44,196 bases of DNA from Phoronis australis (Eukaryota; Phoronida; Phoronidae): positions 8,156 through 52,351 of the forward strand of contig NMRA01001078.1 in NCBI GenBank assembly GCA_002633005.1, in the 5' to 3' direction. Every line of letters starts with the position of its first letter. The stretch's first letter is position 1. The position numbers were made by a program, and so were the translations under genes. Positions 1-10,705 of this stretch are shown piece by piece. The notes beneath the pieces were generated by a model, which was not told where the DNA came from, did not search any database, and was given only the letters and a program-made list of their open reading frames with translations.

Positions 1-65
1 TGCTACTGCTACTGCTACTGCTACTGCTACTGCTACTGCTACTGCTACTGCTCCTGCTACTAGTA

Positions 66-148
<83 letters not shown>

Positions 149-157
149 ACTACTACC
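1..157. repeat. TGCTAC / TGCTCC / TGC microsatellite
   Basis: The window opens inside a hexanucleotide TGCTAC array that passes into TGCTCC units and then a pure CTG/TGC run, ending in TAC triplets near 150. No splice sites or start codon tie it to a gene. It is a compound simple repeat whose left end lies outside the window. Confidence 0.95.
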
Positions 158-1463
158 GCAACATATTATGTCAATAAAGAGTAAAGCCCCCCGAACCTGT
201 TCGTTTTGCTCCAACAACGGGTCTCTCGTGCTTTAGCTCTGGTATTTTGTGCAATGGGTCCAACTCTGAGGCCTGTGTACGCCTGATGCGCCGCAAGTGA
301 CATCAGGCCACCTGCACAATTACTGCAATCTGTGCTTCATCGCAGTTGTCCAAGATGCGTTTGTGGTTGTTTTCAAATGCTAATCTATTGCATGAATGAC
401 TGCGTCAAGACTCCGCACTGGAGCTGAACAAATACGGTCTACGCGCAATTTTATGGTACTTGTCTGCGTGTACCTTGTAATTATGACTGGTCCCCGGAGT
501 TTTTTAGTCCAGTATCGAACTTGTTTTTTAAAAACGAGTAGACTGTCGCCTACTTAAAAAGTGTTGCGCTGAAACAGGCAGCTATCTTGAAGTTTTACTA
601 AAAAGACAATATCTCGTCAAACCAGCGATGGACCGTATTTTGACTCACATGCACTCTGAACGTGGTTCCGGTTCTTTTACTTGTACGGTTTGAAGAGGTT
701 ATAAACACGCGTAACACGTCTTTGCAACATATCACCAAGCACTGACTTCTGTGGTTGTAGATCATGATGGTGAGCTATATGCAGATGATTGGGCTTCATC
801 ACTATTTCAATGGGGCCAACGAATGCAACGTACACCGTTCACCTGTTTGCATTCAACAATTAGCGTGGAAGGTGAATATCCTTCAATATCTATCCCATCA
901 CAAGCAAATCACGTGATCATGCCATTTTCCTGCGAATTCTGCGCAGGAACGCTGCCCTATGGGGACGCGTTAGAATCTACACATTAGCAAATAAACGACG
1001 ATAGTGCCACGAGTTTCTGGTTAACTTACTTGGTGTGGTTATCGATGTCCTATGTACACGTAGATCTTCCCCAGCTGTAAGTAAAGGAATGAATGGATGT
1101 AGATGGGAGAGTTAGTTTTAGCAGTAAACCCGAGGAAGCGAGCGAAGCAATGTAAAGGAAAGAGTGCTGAACTGTCATGTCTCCTTCAAAGTTACATATG
1201 ACAGCTGGCAGGATCCAAAACCATCAAGACGTTTCACGTCAAACTGTGTTCAGATAGTTTTTTTTACCCAAAAACAAGACGATGACCGTGAAGACAAAAA
1301 CGAACTCGTATCAAATGAACACTGACGGAGAAGTGCCCTTTGCCGAGCAATAATACCCCTCCACCTGACACGTGACCAATGGTTCGATTCATGAACCTAT
1401 TTGGTCGTAGAGTTGACTGAAATCGGGCCAACTCAAAAATAATCCACCGATGCACCCTTAAGA
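158..1463. other. No gene recognised
   Basis: Unique-looking AT-rich sequence. Small open frames (for example 751-987 plus) show no domain, no repeated homologue in the window and no convincing splice context. Nothing else is supported here. Confidence 0.6.
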
Positions 1464-1746
1464 AAATAGGATTTCCTATTAGATTCCTACAGGAAATCCA
1501 AGAGCATCCAATAGGATCCAATAGGATCCAATTGGATTTTGACCGACCAGCCTATAGGGCTCCAATAGGATCCTATAGGATTCCTAATCGAGCCTACACG
1601 ATCCTGTAGGAATCCAACTGGATTTTGGCCCAATATCCTATAGGAATTCGATAGGAATCCTGTAGGATATCCTATATAAATTCCCTATAGAAATTCCCTA
1701 TAGAAATTCTTATGAGTTTTTTAAGATAACCCTTAGGATTTCCTAG
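1464..1746. repeat. Left array of palindromic TCCTATAGGA motif
   Basis: Dense, degenerate, irregularly spaced copies of a self-complementary core (AATCCTATAGGATT-like; variants CCAATAGGATCC, CCTGTAGGA, CCCTATAGAAATT). A second array of the same motif lies at 4051-4308, so the two flank the inverted-repeat element at 1894-3669. Irregular spacing and near-palindromic units suggest the structured end of a foldback-type or other mobile element rather than a plain satellite. Confidence 0.8.
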
Positions 1747-1893
1747 CATGGCAATTTCAATGCATACATGTACATAATACAACAAAACAACAGTGTTTTC
1801 AACAAAACAAATTCAACTGGAACACAGGTAACCTCAAAGTTCTTGTACAACAGTCTAATCCGTTCTTGAACATCGTCTACAGCAAGATACCTA

Positions 1894-3669
1894 TACAGCA
1901 CACATCACGAATTTTTGTCCGCCCGGTCGGAAATTGGTCGACGACCGGCCGTCGACCGGTCGTCTAGCCGACCAGCAGCCGACCAACAACGGTCGGCTAG
2001 GAGCCGTCTGCTGAGTCGCCTCTGTGGTCGGCACTTGGGTCGGCTAAGTGGTCGCCTAGCGTAGACGACCAATTCGGATTAAGCGTGTCCTTGGTCGGCA
2101 ATTACCATTTTATGACTTAGCGGGTGAACTTTGGCCAAACAAACATTTAAGTGTTCGCTGTTCGTTCACCAGTGGCATCTCCGGTTTTGACATCGGTTCA
2201 TCAACTTTTGTTACACTATTGAAAGGAGGTAAAATCGAATCAACCTACAAATACGAAGTGTGTGACATTACACCAGCCTCAAACTTTATGTTGAATTAAT
2301 GACGGCGTGTTAAAATCAAATGTTAAGTGAGATCGCGGAAGCATAATTTCTAACTTTAGAAATTAGACTTTTTATGCAGTACTTTATCCATAAAAACAAG
2401 CACGAACTTTGAAATTTTACAGTAAATTTGCATAAAAAACCCGAATACAACACTGGATTTTTTACTACCTCAAGTGTTTTCATGCAGCGGAATGCTCAAC
2501 AAGCATCACGCATTTGCGCTCATCCGTTATTGCTCTTGATCATCACTTCATCACGCTGTATATTGCGATTTACCACAGATAATTATTGCTTATTTCTGTA
2601 TAATTTCTTAATATGTTGGTACAGCAATAGAACCTAAGTTTATTTTAGGAACAACATAAACAATGGTTTGAACATAGCGCCGATATCACATGTAAATCAT
2701 GGGCGCATGAAAACGGAAGACTGTGATCGGTTTAGAGTGTCATCCATCATCATTCTGAAATTGTTGTCACTTTCGCTGTAAAAAATCTTTTCGAAATTAG
2801 AGCATTCCTATCTAGCCAGCTAGTTGTATATAGACTATTTTCAAAATACAGCAAGGTGCCACTGCTTATTGAGATCAAACAGACCTCGAAACTTCACACA
2901 GCCCAGATAGTTACGCTTGTCACCTCGTCGAAAAGCATACTGGACCGTGAATTTCGCGTCTGTACTGCAAGGGTCAATACTATGAAAATGAAATCCCCGG
3001 AGTGAGAGCTCCTCGCGGTGTAACAACTCACTCACTAATCCATCATCATGAGCGCGTGATAGGAGACCGGTGACTAACTTAAAAAACGCAAAAAGATGCA
3101 GTTTGGCGTTACACAAACAAAATGAATTGCGGGCGAAGACTGTTAAAAATAGCTGCGTTTACAAAATGACTAAAGCGTTGCATTGACCGGGAAGCAACCA
3201 ATCTAATACATCTTGTTAACGTCACGAGTCAAATTAAAGATCAAATGTAAAGAAAACTTTCACGTTTTTCATCCAAAACTTGTTGCATTGTCCATAATCC
3301 AATGCTTACTAGTGCCGCTTGCCTTCAACCTTCGAATTAGTGGTGTTTCACAACCGACGTGAACTCATGTAACCGAGACAGTAAAACTAGGTTAATTTAT
3401 TTGACCCTGTGCTTAGACGAATATGCATCGACACGCAAAGTGGCATCAGCCTGACAACCTATTACGCAACTGCTACCCTAGCCTAAAAATAGCAGCCGAC
3501 CAGCTGGTCGGCTGATGGCCGGTCGGCTGAAGGGTAGGCTGAAGGGTCGGCTGAAGGGTCGGCTGAAGGGTCGGCTGGGGAGTCGCCTTATGAGTCGGCA
3601 CTTCGGGCGGCTGCCGGTCGGCTAATTTTTAGCCAACCGGGCGGACAAAAATTCGTGATGTGTGCTGTA
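1894..3669. mobile_element. Non-autonomous inverted-repeat DNA transposon, copy A (GTCGGC type)
   Basis: Positions 1894-1927 and 3636-3669 are a perfect 34-bp inverted repeat beginning TACAGCACACATCACG. TA dinucleotides flank both ends (1892-1893 and 3670-3671), as expected for a TA target duplication, although the AT-rich flanks make the exact edge ambiguous. Inside each terminus lies an array of GTCGGC-containing units (about 1920-2100 and 3494-3630; a GGTCGGCTGAAG 12-mer is tandem near 3526-3590). There is no transposase-like ORF; the open frame at 2841-3116 is matched by decayed sequence in copy B and is not a gene. The element is about 1.78 kb. Confidence 0.8.
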
Positions 3670-4050
3670 TATGTTACATATGGTGTACCAAACTGGGGCT
3701 ACAAAAAAACTGTGTGTTCTTCTTTGCTTTTTCAAAATATGTTCAAGTAACTTATTATATAAATGCTGAATGCTATACCCTTTTTCATGTTGCTATCTGA
3801 CAGTCAAAGTTGTAAGCTTATGTCGAGTGTTTTAATTGCTGTAAAAATGACTGTACATTGAATCGCTTTTCAGTGAAATCTTTTGTTGAGTTGAAACTGT
3901 CCATTTGAGCCACTAAGCCATACACATGATCAAAACTTTTCCTTAGAAGCTTACACACAACATTATAATTTACAATACCAGAAATCAAACAGCTATAATG
4001 ACAGATATATATGTTTTGTTTTAAGAGAATTTCACATACAACAAATTCAG

Positions 4051-4308
4051 TAGGATTCTATCAGTTCAATAAGATCCTATGGGAAGTTCAATAGCATACT
4101 ATAGGAAATCAATAGGATTTCCTAAAGTAATCCTATAGGAATTTTCTATGGGAATTCCTATTGTATTCTATGCGATTTCCTATAGGCTTTTTATAGGAAA
4201 CCCAATAGGATTTCTTAAAGAACCATATATGAACTTTTATAGGATTTCCTATTGGATCCTTTACGACTTCCTATAGGATTTTTGTACGAAACCCTATAGG
4301 ATTCCTGA
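4051..4308. repeat. Right array of palindromic TCCTATAGGA motif
   Basis: This is the same degenerate palindromic family as at 1464-1746, with many AGGATTTCCTATAGG-like units in about 260 bp. The two arrays sit roughly symmetrically around the 1894-3669 element, so they may be the ends of an older element into which copy A inserted. Confidence 0.8.
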
Positions 4309-6498
4309 ATATTTTTGCATGGGCAGCATCGCTGAAATGTTTCAAGATTGTGTTATCTAATACTGGACGTTCGGTTGATATAGAGTAGAGTAAGCTTAAA
4401 GAAGAATGCCACCCGATTTAATTAGTCTTTTTTGCCGTCTTAATCGGTCTATATCCACATCGCCTCGCATACGGTCGAACTCACCTTGCCAAGAGGTGTC
4501 GCGTTAACGTGTGAGGAAGGTGAGAAACGACGCTAGCGACGTCAGTGGTTCATATGCAGAGTGAATGCCGCTATGTTGCCGTGCATCGTTCTCGCTTGTC
4601 CGAACAAAGCAGCTGCGAGAAAAGCGGGTATATCGTTTTTTTTTTTACTTCCTTGAGAGTCCGAAATGCTTAGGAAGTGGCTCATGGTAGTGAAGAATGA
4701 AATGCACTCTGTAAATAGCAAATATGAGGCCGTGAAACATCTTCGTGTCTGTGGCCTGCCGACGTCGACAGTGCCTGACGATCGTATGCCGGCTTTCCAA
4801 ATAACTCCATAAGTTCCGTGGTTTGAGCTTGTTCACGGCGACTCTCTAGTATTTCTTCATCACTGTATTCCTGTTCGAATTGATAGCCTTTAAAACTGAA
4901 CGATCCACCTGCGAAGTCGGGACTGATGAGCTCTAGCTCGTGCTAAGTCCGGATTGCGAGATGCCATGTTGGCGTTTATTACTGAGCGTTCTGTTTTAAA
5001 ATGAATTATTATCACCCTAACCAATACTTATATTAAACTTATACAAAGTCGTTCTCATTAGATGTAATCTGTAATGCCTGTGGAGTGTTCATGAGAGCAA
5101 ATGATTTGAGAAGCCAGCAATGATTAAATCACTGCGTTACCGCGGCTTTAGGTGCGAAAAACTAATTGACGGGACACCGAGGCCGTGTGAGCGCATGCTA
5201 ATTTAGTGTTTGCTGGCAGAAACTGCTGTGAAACAACTCAATTTCCATCCCACTGCTAGGTGTTACGGTAATCTTTATTTACATTGACATTACTCAAATA
5301 ATGCTTGTCAATGTACAACTTCTGCCCTGACGGTGCTGAATTCGCGGCCCCCGACGAGTAAGTAGATTTGCAGTTTCGTGGTTAATTCACCAACACAATC
5401 ACGTGCACATTACTTTGGCTCACTACTATAGTATTCTATTGACTGGAAGTTTACTTTCCACTGATTTATGTTCGTGATGTCTGATCAGTTTCCAAGCCAC
5501 TGGCCGGGATAACGAGTCTGTCCGGCCGGCCGCGACGGGCCTGATCAGGCTCCGAGCCACTGGCCAGGATAACAAGCGTTTTGTGTTTAGAACTCAAAAA
5601 ATCACAAGTCTAAACAACACAGATCTAGGTTCTTCTGTCTGTATCTCACGGAAAATACTTCGAAATTATCTCCGAAAAGACCCCAAACTCCTGCTCCGGA
5701 CCTTATTGGCCTGCCGAACTTCGTAGGCTACGATGTGTCCAAATACCAAAAAATCCGTACGAGCGAAATAAAACAACATAAGAACTCGGTGTATTTTTAA
5801 GGGTTTTACATCGAAGTTTGATGATTTATTGGTGTTAAACGATTACTTCAAGCGATAAGCTGACACCAGTAACCTATGTTGTGAACTGCTGAACAGACTA
5901 CGTGTGAAACCTATGGCGTCATTGGATAATTTCAACACCTCCGTCTGCCGTCAGGTGTCAGGTAACGCAACCGTACGTGTCCTTATGGAGTAGAACTACT
6001 CGAGCTAAATTGATACAAATTAGGTTGTTTTTTGGGTGGCATGCTCCTTTAACGTGGAATTTAATCTTACAAGAATAATACATGTATGAATGTCATCACT
6101 GATATTCTCATTGGATTGTGAATGCAAAGGAACCAAACAATATCAAAATGAATACCTTTTTGTTTCGAAAATATTCCCTTTTTACCATGTACAATTTACC
6201 TGCCAACAATTCTGAGTGAAATGTTGTCGGTCAATCAATGTTTACATGCACATGTAATGAATTTGGTTGCAGTCAGAGAAGCAATCCCAGGTTTCGGTAA
6301 AAATCCAATCAAAACAGTTGAATTTAAAAAGTCCAAAAATAAATGTACCAATAGTTTTATCATCACTGAAATTACTAAAAATTTGGATAGATTTGTAATG
6401 AAGCCAATGGAATATCAACTTTGTATCATTGCAATATGCAAACCCATTCAAGCTGTTTTGGACGTTCTCATGTATAATGCGCTGAAAAATTCACCCAC
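4309..6498. other. No gene recognised; one 60-bp-period direct repeat
   Basis: Mostly unremarkable sequence to the left of the last lectin exon. Positions 5481-5520 and 5541-5580 are direct repeats (CTGATCAG..CCACTGGCC..GGATAAC) separated by a GC-rich 20-bp spacer rich in CCGGCCGG. The minus-strand gene may continue leftward through here, but I could not identify another exon or a polyadenylation region with confidence. Confidence 0.5.
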
Positions 6499-6699
6499 CT
6501 AGCCGAACTTCGACTTCGCACAGCCTGAACTTTGCATTCCGTGGTTGCATAGATTCGATTCGTACAATTTTGCCAGTCAGAGGATTCCGGCAAGGGGTTT
6601 CCGTGACTCGTTGTTTTGGAACACCAAGGCTAGTGAAGCAGAGCTCTCTTGTACCATCTGCCCGCAACACATACGCATTAATGGGAGGTACAGGTACAT
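6499..6699 (-). CDS. Exon: C-terminal half of an F-type (fucolectin/FTP-like) lectin domain
   Basis: The exon is 201 nt (67 codons) with phase-1 introns on both sides: acceptor TTTCTTTAAAG on its right, donor CTAG|GTGGGT on its left. The translation ends in RLCEVEV, the hallmark close of eel-fucolectin/tachylectin-4/pentraxin-1 (FTP) and related discoidin-fold domains. Two further cysteines lie in ELCFTSLG and ETPCRNP, the latter followed by GKIVRI, matching the usual C..P..G.YV.I pattern. It follows the N-half exon at 7448-7651 after a 748-bp intron, and joined they give 135 codons, close to a complete FTP domain. The likely role is extracellular glycan (fucose-type) binding. Family assignment comes from motifs by eye; fucose specificity is not shown. 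Confidence 0.75.
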
Positions 6700-6988
6700 C
6701 TTTAAAGAAAGTATAAAATATCATTAGCGGTGCATTGTATTCGGCAAATTGCTAACGCTAGTAGACTGCGAAAGTCACGTCAGCGACTAGGGTTTTGCAA
6801 TCGAGAATACTTGCACACACAAGATTGGCTGCTAGTGGTCTGCGAGGCTGCGCTAGACTGAAAAAGCCAAACAAACAACGAACATTTGTAATATTCCTTT
6901 AGCCCTCATCCCTCAAGACAGTTGTTTTGCAAGCGTCTGCCACTAAATGTCTAGCGTGTAATTCCCAGAGACAGAAAAACGGTATGAA

Positions 6989-7102
6989 GACACAAACCTG
7001 CACACACACACAAACACGCACATACACACAAGCACACGCACATTCACGCACACGCTCGCGTGCAAACACACAGACACAGACAGATTCTCACACACACACA
7101 CG

Positions 7103-7160
<58 letters not shown>

Positions 7161-7252
7161 TATATATATATATATGTGTGTGTGTGTTTGTGTGTTTGTG
7201 CGTTCGTGTGTGTGTTTGTGTACATGTAGCATGCGTGTGTGTTCGTGTGTCT
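6989..7252. repeat. (CA)n-(TA)n-(TG)n palindromic microsatellite
   Basis: Interrupted CA repeats (with CACACGCA-type variants) run into a short TATATATA centre and then TG repeats, so the tract is an imperfect inverted repeat around about 7168. It lies in the intron that splits the lectin domain. ORFs called across it on either strand are low-complexity artefacts. Confidence 0.95.
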
Positions 7253-7447
7253 ATTGCCAAAACTTGATTGGCATGACCGGGGAATCGGCTTAGGCTTCTG
7301 ATTGCTTTAAAAGCATGGATTTGCCATTGAAAACAAATTAGATGTCTTAGCCAGACCCGGTGGAACAGGCAACTTAAGTGTAACCATTATCATATACACT
7401 ATGATTCAAGCACATGTGCTCTCTGTTTCACGTTATCTAAACTGTAC

Positions 7448-7651
7448 CTAGGCTGGACGAGATCGTTACGCCAGCGATTTTATATTCGCTCTCCAGGTCC
7501 ACTTCCCACCAAGCTTTTGATGTGCTCATTGCGTGAGCGCAGGACCTGAATATCTCATTATGGTCTCGGTTACCGTCCACCGCCAAATTGGACCCACGTG
7601 GAGTTTGACTTCCAGACTGTCGTGTCGGTTTATCTTGTGATATAGGTTTCG
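7448..7651 (-). CDS. Exon: N-terminal half of an F-type (fucolectin/FTP-like) lectin domain
   Basis: The exon is 204 nt (68 codons), phase 1 on both sides: acceptor GTTTATTTCAG, donor CCTAG|GTACAG. The translation carries the family's order of motifs: KPTRQSGS near the start, NLAVDGN, SCAHA and AWWEVDLESEYKIAGVTI. The W-W-x-V-D-L block usually has Arg or a similar residue at x and here has Glu. It pairs with the C-half exon at 6499-6699. No start codon or signal peptide is encoded, so this is an internal exon of a larger secreted or surface protein whose upstream exons are probably the modules further right. Confidence 0.75.
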
Positions 7652-8298
7652 CTGAAATAAACACCACCTCAAGATTTTTAGCTGGAGCTTAGTAGTTGAA
7701 ATTGTCTGTCATTTTATCCGTCATATTGTCACGTTTTCCCAGTGTATTGGAGCTTTTACAAGTCTACTCAAAAAATGTACGACGTGTTCTTCTATGCTTC
7801 ATCCAGGGCTGCAAATCCTTGACTTTTGATAAACTACGACATCTCCAGCATCAGCTAGCATGTTGTTTCAATAACCTGGTGTCTGTATAGATGACTCTAC
7901 TATCTAACCCTGTAATTGGTGATTGCCTTCTCTCCAGCTCAACTACACATTCCATTGTAACTGACTTTCATCTAATTTTAACTGTCTGTATTTAACCTCT
8001 ACCTTGGAATAGTCTCTTACAATGCTCTAGAACCTTTCCAGCAATTAAAGCACATTCAATAACTTTCTGGAATACATAACGTGGAGAATCAATCTGAAAC
8101 TAAATAAGGCGATTCAGATCCTCTCAAGGATACTATTGTTTCACGAAATGTAGAATATATATAGGTGAATAAAACAACAAGAATGGATTAACTGAAATTT
8201 TCGGTTATAATATTATCCTTTGTCAACAGAAACAGAAATAACAGAGTTGCAGTGAAGGCAATCACTTTACTTCAGATTCTGCTGACGAAGAATGTTAT
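7652..8298. other. Intronic or intergenic; diverged dispersed repeat
   Basis: No gene is seen. About 7850-7935 resembles 17120-17210 (a shared GTTTCAATAACxTGxTGT block followed by alignable sequence), indicating an old dispersed repeat. Confidence 0.4.
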
Positions 8299-10705
8299 TA
8301 CATCACACATTACGAGTTTTCGTCCGACCGGTCGGAAATTGGTCGGCTAGGAGACGTCTGCTGAGTCGCCTCTGTGGTCGGCACTTGGATTGGCTAAGTG
8401 GTCGCCTAGCGTAGAACACCAATTCGGATTAAGCGTGTCCTTGGTCGACGATTACCATTTTATGACTTAGCGGGTGAACTTTGGACAACCAAACATTTAA
8501 GGACATTTCCAACCTTATTCACAAAAATTGTCCATTTTTACAATATTTCACTTGTGTCTAGCAAAATACCTTATCTTCATTCTCGGGGAACTTCAAATAT
8601 GAAATATATACTGCGTAGCGAGAAAAAAAAGATTTAGCAGAACCACCTTGGAACCGCCCAACCGCCTGGATATTTGTTTACCACTTATCCAAGATCAAAG
8701 GTTAAAGGGCTTTCAAGTAAATCGAGTCTCCGCCAGGTACAGAACAGCTTCGGTATACCCTCAGTCCTTTTATTCACAAATTCGCCATAACATTGAACCA
8801 ACGAGGTGTGGTTATGATAGAATGGTGCCGGGGAAAACGAAGACAAAACATAGTTTTGATCCTAAGGGAGTTGTGCGTCCACATGCATACGACCGTTGAC
8901 GTTGAAAACGAATGCTACGAGTTGCCTCAGGCCTCAGTCTGGTCATGAACACAGAAAGTTGTGAAAAGAGATAAATCCTCCCCCTTATTCCTTAATTCAA
9001 TTATTAAGTAAACATTTCGATGTTTCGATATCATGTTAACGACTTACTTTAACCACCAATTCAATTTTTGTTATCCATTTCTTACTTGGTTTGGTATCAG
9101 TCTCCCAGCACGTGATGTGTACAGGCTACATGTATGAACTGTGACCTACTTTTCTAAGTAGGTCGTACAAAACGGCAGAAGTTGGCTGCGAAAGATAGGT
9201 CTATTTGAGGTTTTAATGATATTTAAGTTAGTTACGCACTGCAAAATTTGTTGACATTGCAAGAAAACATTGAAATAGGTGACATAGTTAAGGATTCTAT
9301 AGGTTATGTATACCGAAAACAAGTTTTCACAGAATAATTAACCAAAGACTTAGAGATTTTCACGTGTCCCAGTTTAATCGGCTTTTTCTGGGCTTCGGCA
9401 AATCGACTTTATTTGAACTTAGGAACACGAGGCTCGATGGATTTCGCTGAAACTTTCCAAACTTAATATTTGGTCACCAATCTCAAAAACGCTGTAAGGA
9501 TTTTTTGATATAGAAGCTTAGTTTTTGTGTAATGTGGCAAAGATGTATACGACTTCATTTGTTTACAAAAAATACCTTACGTTTTGCGAGTTTATTTGTC
9601 ATAGAAACCAAACGAACAAACTAATCGCAAATTCCTAACAGCGTTTTTGAGGTAATTCATGAAGTTTTCATTTAAAAAGGTTTCGTTAAAATCGACCGAG
9701 GGGTTATTTTGCTATGAATGTACCTTTCTTAAAAATGAAATTTTTACTTAAAAAGGTTTTTACGTAAAAAATAATAAGAACAAATAAATAAAAAAGTATA
9801 TTTATATTTCCTGGTCTTTGTTCTTTCAGAAAATATATACTTTTACTAGTTGACAAAGCTTAGTTTTTCGATATACGAGTTAGAATAGAGGCCACTAAAT
9901 AAGGTTTGAAATAACCTTAACAGTTAGCTGTTCGTTCAGCGTGGCAACTCTGGTCTTGACATCGGTTTATCAACTTTTGTTCAACTATTGAAAGGAGGTA
10001 AAATTGAATACACCTACAAATAAGAAGGGCGTAACATTACACCAGACAAAACTTTATGTTGAATTAATGACGGCGTGGTAAAATCAAACGTTAAGTGATA
10101 TCGCGGAGGCATAATTTCTAACTTTAGATATGAAACTTTTTATACAGTACATGTATATTATGTATAAAAACAAGCACGAAATTAGAAATTTTACAGTAAA
10201 ATTGCATAAAAATCAGAATACAACACTGAATGTTATACGATCTCAAGTGTTTTCACAACGCGGAATGTTCAACAAACAGCACGCATTTGCGCTCATCCGT
10301 TATAGCTCTTGATCATCACTTCATTACGCTGCATATTTTTACCACAGAATATTATTGTTTATTTCTGTATAATTCTTAATATGTTGGTACAGCAACAGAA
10401 CCCAAGTTTATTTTAGGAACAACACAAACAATGGTTTGAACATAGGGGCGATATTAAGATCATGGGCGCATGAAAACGGAAGAATGTGATCGGTTTATAG
10501 TGTCATCCATCATCCATCATCATTCTGAATTTGTTGTCACTTTCGCAGTAAAATCGTTTCGAAGGTAGAGCCTTCCTATGTAGCCAGCTAGTTGTATGAA
10601 GACAATTTTTAAAATACAGCAAGATGCCACTGTGTATTGAGCTCAAATAGACCTCTAAATTTCACACAGCCGGATAGTTACGCTTGTCACCTCGTCGTGA
10701 AGCTT
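8299..10705. mobile_element. GTCGGC-type inverted-repeat transposon, copy B, interrupted and 3'-truncated
   Basis: Positions 8299-8500 match copy A from its left terminus (34-bp terminus with five differences), and 9921 to about 10705 continue the match to copy A positions 2151-2935. The two parts are separated by a 1.4-kb TTAA-flanked insertion (8501-9916). The right part of copy A, including the right inverted repeat, has no counterpart here, so copy B is truncated. It carries no intact gene. Confidence 0.8.
8501..9916. mobile_element. TTAA-flanked non-autonomous DNA transposon nested in copy B
   Basis: The insertion is flanked by TTAA at 8497-8500 and 9917-9920, while the undisturbed copy A has a single TTAA at 2147-2150 at the same point. 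Its ends are imperfect inverted repeats: GGACATTTCCAACCTTATTC on the left against GGTTATTTCAAACCTTATTT read inward from the right. TTAA duplication is typical of the piggyBac and Kolobok superfamilies. The 1416-bp interior has no transposase-like ORF (the 83-codon frame at 8648-8899 has no recognisable domain), so it is probably non-autonomous. Confidence 0.85.

Noticed and set aside
6927-7293. Several ORFs of 62-105 codons on both strands rich in His-Thr or Cys-Val
   Set aside because: They are translations of the CA/TG microsatellite in every frame, with no non-repetitive coding context.
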